Part shown: positions 47,350 through 61,230 of the stretch, one piece after another | Layout of the letters: each line of letters starts with the position of its first letter | Numbering within the stretch: the stretch's first letter is position 1 | NCBI RefSeq assembly: GCF_011397635.1 | Contig: NC_064761.1 | Location: forward strand, 43,550,143-43,614,142 | Direction: 5' to 3' | DNA length: 64,000 nt | From: Epinephelus fuscoguttatus | Taxonomy: Eukaryota; Chordata; Actinopteri; Perciformes; Serranidae | The notes under the pieces: generated by a model | Database searches by the model: none | Seen by the model: only the letters and a program-made list of their open reading frames with translations | Told to the model about the DNA's origin: nothing | Made by a program: the position numbers and the translations under genes

Positions 47350-49100
47350 TCATCCTCTGAAGGCAGTTCATAAGTATGTTTAACCAGGCCTGTGGGGTGC
47401 AGCTCAGCCTGCTTCGGTTCAGTTTGAAGTCGGCATCCAGCGTGGTGAGTATCTATGTCGGTGTTAGCCTCCAGTGCAGTGCTAATGAGCGACTGGTGTC
47501 TTCTCTGGAAGGAGGAGCAGAAGCCATGCTGCCCAGCTACTGGTGAGGGATGCTGGAGGCGATCATCTTAACGGTGCCCACCTCTAAGAGAGACATAAAA
47601 ACATCTATGCATTAAATTATTAACGAAGATCCATCACATGAAAAGACTTAATGCTAAAACTGGAAATAATTTTAGGCTTTTCATCTTAATAAATCCTCAT
47701 TTTCTGTTGCATACTTTATCATTCAGGAGTGATTATTATTAAGAGCTACATCAAGATTTCTTATCCTCTCTCTTCCATAATTGCAAAGTGACTGTGATGG
47801 CGTCTGCCAACAGTTATTTACCTTATATCATAAGATGAAAGTGAGCGAGAATGAAAGAAAGACAGACATCAGATGATCATTCAGATCTTTAACCTCAACT
47901 GTGACCGTAAGAAAATCCTGCCTCTTAAAGGAGCACTCCTGCAATTCAGCATCGTACTTTCATGAAAGGAACACCTCACCCACAAAATGATAATCTGTAT
48001 ATCAATGACACCCTCTGTGTTACACTGAATTAATGAAGAGACTTTGGTTTGTCTTGCATGGCTCAAGGGTGAACGAAGAATCCAAAAAATTGAGAAAATT
48101 CTTGCTGAATTTGAGTAAACATCTGTTTACAAATTCTAACACAACTTGTGCAATACAATCCAGTCCAGGGGTAGATTACTGAACGGGCCTACAGGGCACA
48201 GGCCCAGGGGCCTTAAGTGTCAGGGCCCCCCCATCCTCTACAAAATAGACTCAGAATGACCACAAAGAGATGCAAAGCAACTACAGAGAGACTCAAAACA
48301 CAGACATCTGGAGGGAGCTCGGAGTAGAGCCGCTGCTCCCTCGCGTTCAGAGGGGTCAGTTGAGGTGGTTCAACATCTGATCAGGATCCTCCTGGGCGCC
48401 TCCTGTTAGAGGTGTTATGGGCACGTGCCACTGGTAGGAGGCCCCGGGGCAGACCCAGAACACACTGGAGGGACTGCCCCTTTAAGAGGCAGGATTTTAT
48501 GGTCACAGTTTTCTGGTAAAAGATCTGAATAATCATGTCTATCTCTCTCTCCTTCTCACTTACCATCAACTAAATTCATACATTTCTTTATAATTATATA
48601 AGCTAAATATCTATTTCCAGACACCATCTAATATTGAAAGGATGGAACATCAAATCTTGATGTGGCTCAACGTACTCGTCATCCGTGAATGATCAAATAT
48701 GCAACAGAGAAAAAAAAGGATTTATTTAGACTCATAAGGCTGAAGTTATTTCCACTCTTGGCATCTTTTCATGTCACAAGAAACAGATTAAAATCAGAAC
48801 GGTCCAAATCAACCAAGACATCCTGGCTTTCAGTGCAAAAACACTGCATCCTACAATTCCCATAATGCAACTTAAAAGCATGTTTCATCACACTTCTTGC
48901 CTGTATCAGAGGATTTCTTCAGAAATGCGTGGTCTAGTTTATGAGGAATATTTGTCAAAGACACATGTGGTTTGCAGAACAGGGACAAATATAACCTGTT
49001 GTTACATCAGAGAAGTCGAGCACCACTTACAGTCACAACAATGAGAAGTCATATCTGCGTAAACTTCTCAGAGGAAACCGGTGTCAAGTGAAATGCTGCC
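47350..49100. other. Gene-free DNA (possible 5' intron of the semaphorin)
   Basis: No coding exon recognised. Includes repeat-like DNA around 47930-48100 (AAAATGATAATCTGTATATC), related to 43440-43580. Confidence 0.3.
48290..48485. repeat. Dispersed fish repeat (LINE-3'-end-like)
   Basis: GAGCTCGGAGTAGAGCCGCT through AGGCCCCGGGGCAGACCCAG is a block I recognise as very common in teleost genomes, often attached to LINE 3' ends. The copy is cut short at the right, where ACACACTGGAGGGA ends. Confidence 0.5.
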
Positions 49101-50506
49101 ATGCTGCCACCAACCCCCACTCTCTCTTCCTCCTCCACTCTGTCTCTTCCTGTCCTCCTCCCCGATAAGAACCTGCTTCCTCTGGGCTCAGCGGGGTTCA
49201 CGCAGCAGAGGGGATCAGTTCAGGTTTGGGCATGCATGCAGATGACAATAATTCACAGCTTTAGCGCTCCATCCCTACCCTGGGATTCATGCTGAATTGA
49301 GACCTACCACTTCTTTGGGCGAGTTTCTTTCTGTTTCGAGTAACTGAGCAGCGCAGGCCTCATCCAAAATTCATCAAGGCACTTTTTCTCAGAATGACAC
49401 ACAAAGCATACTTAAGAGCAGACTCGCAAGGTAAAAACTACACTCTTATCTTTTTGGTGCACACACTGCTCAGAAAGCAGCCGCGCTGCACGTCTGCTTT
49501 GCAAGTGTTGTTTAGATTTTCGGCTCGCAGAGAAAAAAAAATACAGCAGATTTCACAGAGATGCATCCTTTGAGACGCACAACACAGAGCCCTCGCCTGT
49601 TGACAGAAAATGACAGCATCCAAATTTCCTCGAGAGACAGCCAGGCGCTCGCTCCCTTGTGCCTCTGAACAACCTCGGTTTTGAATGTGCGTTTTTGCGA
49701 CAAACTGCCATGCTCCCACCTTGTTGTTACTTGACACAGCGGGACAAGCCGCTGCATGTATAGGACTGCTCGTCTGTTGTCAGAGCGCCGATGTCTTGCA
49801 TACTTTCCCCCTCAGGCTGTGAGGGGCAGGGGGCTGCAGGTTGAGCGCTTCAGCTGAATGAAATGACTGCAGGTTGTTTTTCACAGCAGTCTGACAGATA
49901 CTTCCAAACAGTGCAGACAGGCAGGTATGGCTATAACAATAGAAGAGCACGCAGCAGTTGTCCCTCTCTTCTCTTCCCCTGTTTATCCAGGGTCACACTC
50001 ACACACTGACATGTGCACGTGTGGCTGGAGTGTGTGTGTTTGTGTTTAGGGGGTGGAGGCGACGAACAGCTGAGGCTTTACACACATTACTACCAGTCAA
50101 ACAGGAGCCTTTAATTTAATCTGTCAAGTATCTAAATATAAGTGAGGTTTCAATCTTTTCATAGTGTAAGATTTCTCAGGTTAAAAACTCAACTCTGACA
50201 TATCGTCACCTTACCCTGTAAATGTATCGCAGTGAACAACCTGTTCACATGTTCAGCGGACGCTCAGCAGCATTAACATTCATTTGAAGTCTGCGTCTGG
50301 CAACCTGACAAAAAAATAAGCCTAACATTTACTCTGCTTTAGGTCCGTTCAGGTCAACTCCACAGGGAAAATATGTGGCTCTTTATCTGCTACGTGCTCC
50401 ACGTTCTTCACCAGCTGGTTGCTAACTTTGTCTGTTTGTCAGTTGGAGGTGAACAGGAAGCTCACAGCAGGTCTGTCAGAGCTGTGCTAGCTGAAAACAG
50501 CTATGT

Positions 50507-50790
50507 TAAAGGTCCAGTGTGTAGGCTTTAGGGGATATGTTGGCAGAAGTTGGATATTATATAATGAGTAGGCTTTCATTTGTGTGTGTAATCACTTGAA
50601 ACTAAGAGACGTGTATTTTCGTTACCTTGGAATAAGCCCTGATGGAGTGGGTCCTCTTCCACAGAGTCCACCATGTGTATTCAGTAGCCCAGAGTGGAGA
50701 AACCAAACACTGGCTCTAGAGAGGGTGTTTCATGTTTTTATGTTGGAGACTACAGTAAGTTCTCTGACATGCTAGGGCCCCTTTTTACAC
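50507..50790. repeat. Fish interspersed repeat, GGTCCAGTGTGTAGG end
   Basis: AAAGGTCCAGTGTGTAGGCT begins the block, the same terminus family as 35642 and (inverted) 37073. The right end is not evident. Confidence 0.45.
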
Positions 50791-51353
50791 TGCCTGTTCA
50801 AGGCGGGAAATATCTCGCTGTTGTGTTGCCTCGCCATACTGTAAAAAAAGGTATAAATAAGAGAAGAGGGGGCAGCGGAGCGAGTAACGGCACTGAATCA
50901 ATGTATGTGTAAAAGGGACAGCCAGCAGGACGGGACCATGAGCAAAACAGGTGTCACATTTTGAGATTTAAAAAGCAGCTGGCAGCAGTTAGCAGCTAAC
51001 TCAAAGGAGAGGAACAGCAGCCGAAAATGTCTGCAAATTGGGAAACTGGAGCTCATGCCCCCTCGCTGTGTACGATTGTGGAAAGGGGGGGCAGAGTTGT
51101 CTCACCTCTAATCCGGGAGTGAAGGAAGTAACAGCAACAAAACAAGGTCTGTGTGAAACGCACACGTATGGCAGATGTGACCATGGACGGAATGAGTGTG
51201 ATGTTTTCATTACGTATCATGTTGGAGACTTAAAAAGTAGCTGTTAGCAGTTAGCGGCTCAAAGAAGAAGCTATAAATGTACGCAAACTGGGAAAACAGT
51301 GACTTACCCTCTGTGCAAAGGACAAGATCTGTCGCCATATTACAGGCATGGTA

Positions 51354-52075
51354 AATGCCTTTTCCACCGCAGGAACTTTTATCATTTACCCGGGTTTTTG
51401 AAAAACCTTGGCGCGTTCCACCAAAATTACCCAGGTAAAAAACCTTCCCTCAACCCCAAACTTCGTAGTAGGGGAGTAGGACTGGGCGGGGCTGTGTGCT
51501 GAAGACCACTGATTGGTGGAAAACACACTTGCAGTGTTCCACTCTTCCTGGCATGGGCAGCCGCTGCAAACTTTATTTCATTCACACAAGTTTCACTTCG
51601 TTTGTGTTTTAATTAAGGATGGGTACCGAAACCTGGTGCTAAATTAGCCCCGGGGCTAAATTATCAGAGACCATAGTATTGATAAACGCTAAGGGTATCA
51701 GTTTCTTTCGATCCTCCACATACACACACATCCACACATAAACACCTCTACGCGACAAACATAACTGATGAACAGCTGAGCGGCCGCAGTGGAAACAAAG
51801 TGAAGATAACTTGAAAATGACTCGAGTTGACGGCAGCTACACTCGTACCTGTAAGCGACATTGAACCTTAGCGAGTAAGAAACCAATACTTTAGTTCGAC
51901 ACTTATCTTAAAATTGGGCAGATACTTTAAACTGAGCTGCTGGCTGAGACAAACAGACCCAACTCTCTATCAGCATGTAGCCAGCCAAATACAGGACACA
52001 CGGCGAATCATCTACGTCACTGGCCTGATTTAAATGAATTTTCCGGAACATTGAGGTGCGGTGGAAATGCAAACC
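51354..52075. mobile_element. MITE with CCTTTTCCACCGC terminus, second copy
   Basis: Shares CCACCGCAGGAACTTTTATC and the nested GGATGGGTACCGAAACC block with 27552-28048. The right end is near GCGGTGGAAATGCAAACC, the inverse of the left end. Confidence 0.5.
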
Positions 52076-53094
52076 ACACAGATTACCAGGAATTCTTTTA
52101 CCCACGCCTGTCATGCCTCTTTTGCCTTCAGGGCCTGATGTTATCATTGTTTGTTTCTGTGTAAAAATGCAAAGGAGGTGTAGCAGCCGGTCTCTGTGTA
52201 AAAAGGGGCTTTGGAGATGAACGGGTGAGGGGAAGGGGATTCAGTCGGTTGCAATCTGGCACTAAACCACACACTGCTCCCTCAAGTGAGAGTCTGCGGG
52301 CTGGAAAACCAAAACAGCTCGCTAAAAGAAGCTAAACCTTTGTGTAGAGCTCTCTACAGTTCTGTTATAATTTTCTGTGAGTTGGTCACATGAGCAACAC
52401 GTTTCACATTACTCACAGTCATTTGATCTGTTGCGGATTATTACAAAGATTAGTAAAGTTTAAAGTTTCCACAGAAGCAATAATAAATAAAGGGCTGGAT
52501 AAAAGTAATGCCTGGATGGTAAGTTCATGATTCCAGATTTATGTGTCTATGTCCTCCACCTCTGCTGCCTCTTTGTTCTTTTTAATTAACGAGGAAGGAC
52601 CCTCCCTCGGACTGTTTGACCCCCTCTACCTGCAGGGCTTCACAACATTATTGCCCAAACCATTTGTTACTGACACACTTACTAGCTGCACACTTGATGG
52701 CATATTACACAGTGATCTATCAGCCTTTATTAATGACTTAGTTTATTAATGCCAGTAAGTCATTAACAGAGGCCTGTGGAATTTGTCAGGTTGTGTACAA
52801 CAGCTTCTGACATTATATTTTACACATGAATGATTTATTAACCACTGAAGTTTATGTAACCTCTCATAATAATAAGCCACCATCACATTAGGTGAACTGA
52901 CGCAAAGAGTGTGTTGTGAAATCAAGTCATGTCTTTTGTTGATGGGGGTCGATGCTGATTCCTGTGCAGCCAACAAAACCTGCAGCGTATATGTTACCCT
53001 CTCACGTACATATTATATTAAAGGTTGAGGTATTTACCTAAGCTGCTCGGCGCTTACTTAAAACAAGGAAGAGAGAGCAGATTATCCCGGTTTT

Positions 53095-53255
53095 AGCTAC
53101 ACTCCACCGGCTCATTGTGTGTTTTGGAATAGATTTTAAGGTTCTTTTACTTGTTTTTAAACCGGCCTTGAAGACTCTCTGTCGCTCTATAATGCTTCAC
53201 CAGCTTTCAGATCTTCTACTGCTGTTTCTTTTCAATGCACACAATTATACACACA
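53095..53255 (+). pseudogene. Short L2-type LINE C-terminal remnant
   Basis: The plus-strand frame reads LHRLIVCFGIDFKVLLLVFK, a decayed form of the [20 protein letters not shown] motif of L2 ORF2. The rest is lost. Confidence 0.5.
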
Positions 53256-54310
53256 AGAAAATAGGCAGCACTGTTTTTGTCAACTATTCTCCAAATTATG
53301 GAATACCTGATAAAAAAAGAGTTCGTCAGATCACAGAACATGTGTTCTTGCACCTAGCCAAATTTAAATGATTAAAGAAATGACAATTAGGTTTCAATAT
53401 AGGTTCTGTTCATGAAAACACAACACAGGTATTCTTTGCTCTGAGACGCTGAGGGGGCAGCCAAGTGACAGACTCTTGTTAGCAGCTAACTCAGCAGCAC
53501 ACACAGTCTATGGTAGCACAACACACACTCTTCGAAATGAAGAACGAGAGAGCCGCTGCGTGACGATAGCCTCTTGTTTAGCAGCTAACAGCAGCTAACG
53601 TTGGCACAGAGACACACACTCGATTCTGGCTGAAAGACCAAGAGGTATATCACCGACAGCTGTTTAGCTTTTGTTTTATAACTGTGGCATTTAAGAGACT
53701 GAACAAACTCAGAGAGCCGACGTAGTAAACTTGCCAGGGGGCGAACAAAACGGTACATGTGCTCTGACATAATGCTAGTTTCTATATAGCGGGGGAGGGG
53801 TTGTGTTAATGACGCTCCAGTGTGTCATCGAGTCATAATCTTAGGCCCGCCCAAAAAATCCTGGACACAGAAATGGTGAAAAACAGTTTAACTGTCTGAC
53901 TCCACAGTTTAGTGCCATGCAGTTCACAATCTTTTCAGTTTTCAACATGTAATGTTATAATGTGTTAAGAAAGAAATGACTGATTTTTCTTTACCTGGAC
54001 TTTAATGTCAGTTTTCTCATTATTATTTTTAATAAGTCTCTCATTTTTGGTCTCTGTTACCTTCACCAAAACATCTTTTATCATCGAGGCCAGCAATCGG
54101 CAACCTTTACTATTGAAAGAGCCATTATTGGCCAAAAAATATACATTTTTTTTTTTTTAAATCTGTCTGGACACACAAAACAAATTTAAATAAAAGGTAA
54201 CAGCCTATTGAGTCTAAATTAGCTCACTGACATTATGAACAGGTCTAAATAAGCATTCATAAATATGATTCAATACATGGTGGTGACTGCAGTGGGCTAT
54301 TTGTAACTGT

Positions 54311-54490
54311 TATTTATTTATTTATTTTTTTTAAAGATATTTTTTGGGGCATTTTTCCTTGATAGATAGGACAGTTAAGCGTGAAGGGGAGAGAGAGAGA
54401 GAGAGAGGTAATGACGTGCAGCAAAGGGCCACATGCTGGAGTTGAACCCGGGCTGCTGTGGCAACAGCCTTGTACATGAAGCGTTGGTCG
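54311..54490 (-). repeat. tRNA-related SINE remnant
   Basis: The minus strand has GGGTTCAACTCC (54449-54438), a near-consensus RNA polymerase III B box. The plus strand shows the usual GGCATTTTTCCTTGATAGAT, GAGAGAG tract and AATGACGTGCAGCAAAGGGCC blocks of a common fish SINE. The 3' end is A/T-rich (TTTATTTATTTATTTTTTTT). Confidence 0.55.
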
Positions 54491-55129
54491 TGAACACAAA
54501 TGAATCTGTCCACACACTATTAAATCCTTTATTTCCCTCCACGACTTTTCCTATTTGGATTTAGAAACCATAGCTAACCTTGCTACAGAGACTCCAGGCT
54601 AACCACTGCTGCTATAGCTCCAGACTGTAGACGTGTGACGCACACTTGAGTTGATGAAATGTTATAACTTTTTTAAACTGATGTGCACATTTTTACAACT
54701 GTAGAATGCAATAATCACGTCAGGCCTACGACGATGACAAATGAAAATGTGAATGTTTAAAAATAACCATTATTAATTTCCAGATAATTTCACGCCCCTG
54801 GCCGCAGGTTGCCTCCTGGTCGACACCTACTGACTCTGCATTGTCTAATTTTGTTCCCTTTTTGATATTGTTTTCATGTATTGCATTTTCATTGTGAAAC
54901 ACAATGAACTACATCTCTCGTGTGAGAAGTGCTCTATGTAAAGTTTATTATTGTAATTAAAATATGTACAGTACCTATTACAATAAATAGAAAAAAAAAG
55001 TGAAACTGTCAGTCTGACATTTGAAGCACAAAGTCTGCGTCACGGACGATGAGCTTTAACAAAACCAGAGCAAACAGTAAGAGTGTGACTGAAACAGTTT
55101 GTTTTACATCTGCAGATGTGAAAATGTAT

Positions 55130-55131
<2 letters not shown>

Positions 55132-55172
<41 letters not shown>
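55132..55172. repeat. (CA)n microsatellite
   Basis: About twenty uninterrupted CA units. Confidence 0.9.
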
Positions 55173-55174
<2 letters not shown>

Positions 55175-56210
55175 TTACGCCGAGCATAAATCCTTAAAAG
55201 GTTATCACTGTGACTGCTGGTGGGTTTTTTTACTCATCAACAGCTGTGGGTTCAAAAGGCTGCAGATGAACTAGTACAATACGTTGAAGAAGCCCTCCAG
55301 CAGTATCTCCAGACACTCCAACCACTTAAAGCATGAGGATATTTATAGCCTGTTCAGGAGCCTCCACCGTATCTACAATACTCTACGACGGATTCTCACT
55401 ACGTGCTGCCTTCAAAGTAAAACCTCCAAACAGCAGCGACTCAAACGTGCACAGACAGGCGCACTGTTGTCATCGCCATGAGTCATAACAAATCCATAAA
55501 GCCGTGTGAACAGTCAAACAGCTGGAGTGAGACGTGACTGTTTGGGCCCGCGCTCTGGTGTACGTCTTCATTTGTGTGACTGCACGTCGCCGTGCTGTAT
55601 GGGCGAGGCCTCCTCCGGCTGTAACTGATTTACCTGAGCGGCTGACTAACTGGTCTACAGGTTTGGTGCTGGTCGAGCCAGTGGTTGGTGGCTTTTTTCC
55701 TGCCAGTCAGACGTAATCTGAGCGGCCCACTGGCAGGCCGGCTGGTGAGCTGGCTGTGATACAGTATTCCATCACAGGGGCCTAAACAGGAAACCGGTTG
55801 TGGGAGGCTGCTCACCTTTGACACTCCTTGTGTCACAGACTCTGTTGTGAAACACTTGCTGGAAAACACACCCCAGTTCAGCAGCGGGTGATATTTTTGC
55901 GAGCTCAGATGGCTAAAACAAACCATTCCTTTATCATAATGACAGTGACGCGCCACCTTTTGTTTTGATGTGCAGGAGACTTGTAATTAGCTGAAAACAA
56001 TACTTCAGAAACATGCTGTGTGCACAGTCCTCAAGCATGTCACCACACGCATCATTAAGCTAATGGATAACCAAAGCAAACAGCACCATGAAAATGCAAA
56101 AACCTGTTCAATAAGATAGCTGCCTGTCCGCTCTGACAAATTACTTGTCATCGATGAGACAAGTCTGGTTGAGTGTAAATGCACGCCTAAACGCACACAT
56201 ACACACGGAG

Positions 56211-56212
<2 letters not shown>

Positions 56213-56258
<46 letters not shown>
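56213..56258. repeat. (CA)n microsatellite
   Basis: About 22 uninterrupted CA units. Val-Cys-rich frames on the minus strand here are artefacts. Confidence 0.9.
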
Positions 56259-56260
<2 letters not shown>

Positions 56261-57369
56261 AGGCAAGTCCCAGCAGGAGACGGGCACAAAAGGAAAATGT
56301 GAACACCCGAACATCTCTGCTTGCTCGACCTGTGTTGTGTGACAAGTTTACTGACAGACGGGAACACCCATGAAAACAAAATGTGGTGAGCACTTCAGTT
56401 CGGATTTTAAATCAACACCGAGAACTGATTTAATGACTCTGACACGATCTGTGGATTTATTCAACTTAATCGAGTCAATGCCAGAGCTGCAGCCAACAAT
56501 CATGTCAATATTTATTTTGGCCAGCTGATGAATTGTTTGGCAAATTATCAGAAAGTACAGAAAAGTAGATAAAATATGATCCAATACTTAAGTCACAACT
56601 CAATATTACTGGGGTTTTTCGCAACATGCCGAGTACTGCAATAACACATATTACCTTTTATTATCTTGCTTCATTAAACTGCAAATCAATTACTTGAGGA
56701 AAAGCTTAATCAACATGTGTTTTATCTAGTTATATAAAGTTTTCAGTCTCTTCGTGTCCATTTAACCATTTTTATTGCAGCAAAATGCATCAAGTGAACT
56801 CAAAAAGCAACTGATTTTATTATTTGAGGCTACCAAAAGTTTAATTTGTATTTGCAATTAAAAAATCTGTACTTGGCGTCCATGTATTGTCAGGCAAAAT
56901 ATCACAAGACTATCCTGAATTTATCCCCGACCCTTATAAAAAGTAACCACCATAACTTCCTCCAGCCCTGGTTGACCCTTCGGATGTCTCGTTTTGTCTG
57001 AGCAACACTCCAAAACCCAAAGATAGTCACTTCAATATGATATAAAACAGAGAAAAGCAGCAAATCTTCACACTGGAGAAGCTGGAATAAAAGAATGTTT
57101 GCTGTTTTTCAATTCAGCCCCAGTCAGTACCACGAACTGTGTTTGGGTGTACTGGCAGAAGAATGGCGAGATAATGATGGAAGCAGCAGATACGCAGCTT
57201 TCAAACACACAACCATGAACAGCTCTTTCCTGCTGTAATCCTCCAAACGTTTGTGATAAAATCTCTGAAAGTCACTTTACAGACCGTCTGAGTCCAGCGT
57301 GAAACTAAACCTTTATATGTGAGTTCATTACGAGCTGCAGTAACACGCTGGTTTAAAGTGAACAGAAAT

Positions 57370-58490
57370 GAGGACTTGAGTCACATGACTTTGAGTCAGA
57401 CTTGAGTGACACATTTGATAATTTTAGCCGCAACTCGACAAAACTGAAAAAGACATGCAACTCGAATTGGACTTTAACACCAATGACTCGGAGGTTCACT
57501 TAGACTTGTGCGTTTTGACTTGAAGATACTTGATGCGGCCTTCCCCCCCCAAGGTCAAAGACTAGAGAGTATGTTATTTTAAAAAGTGTGCAACGAATCA
57601 AATCATTTCTAGGGATGCACAATAATATCGGCACGTCATCGGTAAAACGAACTATTGGAATTGTCCAACATGGTTTTTCTTATTTTGCACGATCAAGGAA
57701 TATTTCATAAAGTGAAAAGTATTTTATTTCATTTCATTTATTGCCGTCACGACATATACACGCATAACATGTTAATTCCACTACAGAGGAGACGTGATGA
57801 TCACTAAAATTAGGTGGGGAAAGAAGAGGATATATCGGTATCAGTTATCGGCCAAATAAGTTGATATATATCGGCATATTGGATATCAGCAAAAAATCCA
57901 CTATCCAATATTGTGCATCCCTAATAACTTCCTGAATCACCTAACTAACACTATTCCCAGCAAGTCGACTCTTAATTCCCCAGATCCACTTTCTTTGAAC
58001 CGATCCAGCAGCGTCCAATCAGGCTGCCAGAAAGAACTGTGAAGGTGTGATGTCATGCTACTGAGCGCCAGCTGGAAAATAATGCGACCAAGACGAGCTT
58101 GTTCACGCACAAAACAAAAACAGCAGTACGCAAAATGAGCAGGTGGAACATTACAGAGACGCAGCAACTTCCAGCTTTGCAAAGAACAGCAAGTCGAGAC
58201 TGATATTAGCATAGTTAGCGAGCTGATGCTAAGCTAATGTAATTACTGTGTTATTAAAATGGCATTACATTTGGTGAAGAGCACATTATGACTTGTTTGG
58301 GACTTGGAAACAAAATTTCAGGATTTGGGACTTGACTTGGGACTTGTCAGACCTGACTTAGTGGGGAGAGTGAGCGTCTGGTGAGCTGGCGGTGAACCAA
58401 AGCAATGTCCTTGCCACAGCGGCCGTGGGTTCAGCCTGCAGCCCCAAAAAAGACTTGAGCATTACTTGTGACTTGGTCCCACCTCTGAAA
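57370..58490. repeat. ACTTGAGACTTG-type fish repeat interrupted by a MITE, with SINE-like end
   Basis: GACTTGAGTCACATGACTTT (57375) and GGGACTTGACTTGGGACTTG (58325) belong to one repeat type and flank 57610-57923. At 58365-58450 a TGGTGAGCTGG...GTGGGTTCAGCC pair looks like pol III A and B boxes, suggesting a SINE on the plus strand. This is tentative. Confidence 0.4.
57610..57923. mobile_element. hAT-type MITE
   Basis: TAGGGATGCACAAT and ATTGTGCATCCCTA are perfect terminal inverted repeats. The flanks ATCATTTC and ATAACTTC match at six of eight positions. The interior is rich in TATCGG motifs. No coding sequence. Confidence 0.75.
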
Positions 58491-59672
58491 CAAGTGCGTC
58501 AGTGATGCTGCGTTTCAAACCGACCTGTGTGGTCACCTTGTGCACGTACAGCTGTGGACACGTAAACCGACATGAAGCAGAAGTTCAGCGACCATCTGGT
58601 GAGTTCTGGAGTCTGATTAACAGCTGAGGGGAGAAAATGATCTTTGTTGTGGGGGCATCTGGTGACTAGTCATTACAAATACTGGCGTGCACACATGGCG
58701 AAACACAAAGGCAACATGCGTCCTCTTCAGCTCAGACCACAGAGTTCCAGTGAGTTGCGTCTCTCTGAGGCTGAGCAGTGTGCAGCCCTCTCACTGACAC
58801 CCTGTGACCCCACTGAGCTGCGCTATGACAGCTACAATTGGGCAATCCCATGAGCAAGTGCACTGACAGCACTTAGTATATCCTCTGCTCCCTTCGCCTG
58901 TGACACACATGCATCATGTGCTTTAATTCTCACCCTCCATGAAACCGCACACACCCTCCCATCTCATAAACTGCTGTAAGACACTTAAACTCAGTCACAC
59001 TGCTGCGGACAGAGCGTAAAAACAGGCATTCAGATTTTCTCTTGGTGAATTATTGATGCATTTAAATAGATTTTTATCTGTTTATGTGGAGAAAAATCAA
59101 ATTACTGACAAATGTTCCACAGAAGTGAACCCTGACCAGAGGCTCACAAGCTGCTGATTTCTCTCTCTGGAGTGTTTACAGAGAGATTTGCGCATTTAAA
59201 GGAGGCACAATAGTTTGTCACTGGGTTATAACTGGAGACAGATCTGTGTACTTAAGCTTAATAATAAACACAGTTGTGATCCCAGAGCACTCTCCCTGCA
59301 GGCTCTAACCACATATCATCATATCCGCTGCGTTCACACTTGCACTGAAGCTTTCAGCAGAGACCCTACAAGTTGGAGCGCCTCTCTCCGTGTCCGTGTC
59401 CGTGACCGCGGCGGTGGGAAGTGTTTGCACGGCTGCTTAAACGCATATCCTACCACTGCTTAGTGTAGCTTTCAGCTGCTATTATTAGATATATCCTATA
59501 ATCTTAGATAAGACAGAGAAGTTACAGTGTGTGCACCTCTCAGCCTCACAGGTTGCCAGTCTAATTCCCAAACCCGCCCGAGCTCCGTGGAAAACAACAC
59601 TCCAGTGGGACGGAGAAAAAAGCTGCGCACAAACAAGTGACCGAGAGAGCGGCTGGTCCGCATCACACTCAC

Positions 59673-59850
59673 CGGGACAGGCTGTCGGGATCTGCAGAGG
59701 CCGCTGAGACCGCTGCTGTGTTTCTGGTCCTGGATCCGGCTCGACGCCCTGCTCCACCTGTAACGCTCGCTCCACATCTGAGTCCTGCAGGGAGCGATTA
59801 TCTGGCAGCAGCTCTCAGCGGAAGGCAGCGCCTGGTGATCATGTGACGTT
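59673..59850 (-). other. GC-rich candidate first exon (possibly semaphorin 5' UTR)
   Basis: The region 59390-59830 has more CpG than its surroundings. On the minus strand a block ends in GTCCCG/GTGAGTGTG, a strong donor at 59673/59672. There is no exon of another minus-strand gene between it and the semaphorin start at 47183, so it may be the semaphorin's non-coding first exon across a 12.5-kb intron. It could equally be an unrelated transcript. Confidence 0.35.
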
Positions 59851-60069
59851 TGATTTACCTTTCTTCAAAAACAGCCAATCAGTTGGAGCTGCAGCGTAAC
59901 ATTAATGTGCCCATGAGCTGGACTACCTGCGCTCTCAAGTTTTATTCTGCAAGTGTTTCAGTCACTAGTTGTGTTAAACCTTTGCACAGTTTGCATTTGT
60001 TTCTCTACTCACTATTTGCATTTGTATTTATTTAGATATTCACCTCCTCTAGTACACTATAGTACTCCT

Positions 60070-60665
60070 ATTGACTTTATAGTACCTTCTACAGTAAAAT
60101 GAAATAAAAAAAATGAAGTTGAAAAAGATTTATTTCAATTTAATTTAATTCACTTTAATTTAATCTAATTTTATTTTATTTTATTTAAGTTAATTTAATT
60201 TTAAAAGTTAGTTGGTTAGTTTTCAGTGGTATCTGTTCATATATTTATCTTCATTTTGTATTTTATTTTTTCCAGCATTCCTATTCCTTATTTTACAGTT
60301 TTTACTTTTAAGCACCTTCTACAATAAAATAAAATAAAATAAAATAAAGTAAAAAATAAAAATAAAAATAAAAAATAAAATAAAATGAAATAAATTTAAG
60401 TTAATTTAATTTAATCTAATTAGTTTAAGTTAATTTAATTTTAAAAAGTTAGTTGGTTAGTTTTCAGTGGTATCTGTTCATATATTTATCTTCATTTTAT
60501 ATTTTATTTTTTCCAGCATTCCTATTCCTTATTTTACAGTTTTTACTTTTAAGCACCTTCTACAAAAAATAAAATAAAATGAATTTAATTTAATTTAATT
60601 TAATTATTTGAAAACAGTTAGTAGGTTAGTTTGCATTGGCATCTGTTCATATATTTTATTTTGTT
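60070..60665. repeat. AT-rich tandem duplication, period about 240 bp
   Basis: AAGTTAATTTAATTTTAAAA begins units at 60187 and 60427. Each unit has AGTTGGTTAGTTTTCAGTGG, TTTTCCAGCATTCCTATTCC and CACCTTCTACA, then a variable (AAAAT)n run. A partial unit precedes (60070) and another follows (60600-60665). Copies one and two differ at only a few sites outside the AAAAT tracts. Confidence 0.8.
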
Positions 60666-60966
60666 TTATCTTATACCTTACATTGCAACACCTGCACTGT
60701 CAACCACCTATGTTTGCACCACCATTTTAATCTACTGTACTAACAGCGCTTTGATCTATTCATTTATTTAATCCCAAATTGATATGCAACATTAAATTGT
60801 TACTGTTATTATGACAGGGTAACAATCAATAACATATAGGCCTCTAAACATTAAGATATAACAAAGGCTGCATTTTCAATATCTTGAGATTTTATGATTT
60901 TAATATAAACCTAACGATACACTACATATTTCACACAAAAAAATCGAATTCATCACTATTTGCTTA

Positions 60967-60972
60967 TTTATT
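60967..60972 (-). terminator. Poly(A) signal AATAAA for the 61.2-kb gene
   Basis: AATAAA on the minus strand about 260 bases after the stop codon at 61231-61233. A reasonable 3' UTR length, but the signal is unconfirmed. Confidence 0.4.
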
Positions 60973-61230
60973 ATACAAAAGCAACATATGCAAACATGTT
61001 AAAATAAAAGAAATAAAATAAAAAACAATTTTGAATTTACTCATTGTCAGCTTCTGCCATCTGGTGGCTCAAAATATTTTCACAGGAAATACCTGAGAAG
61101 AAGCACAAACTATAAGTTACACACTTAGAGTTTAAAGGAAAAGCCTAAACAAACAAACAAAAAAAGAAAAACTATAATGTAAAAGACATCATTCATGTTT
61201 CACTGCAGTGAGCACAGCTACAGGCCACGA

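Noticed and set aside
56005-56393. Val-Cys-rich open frames
   Set aside because: Read-through of a (CA)n microsatellite.
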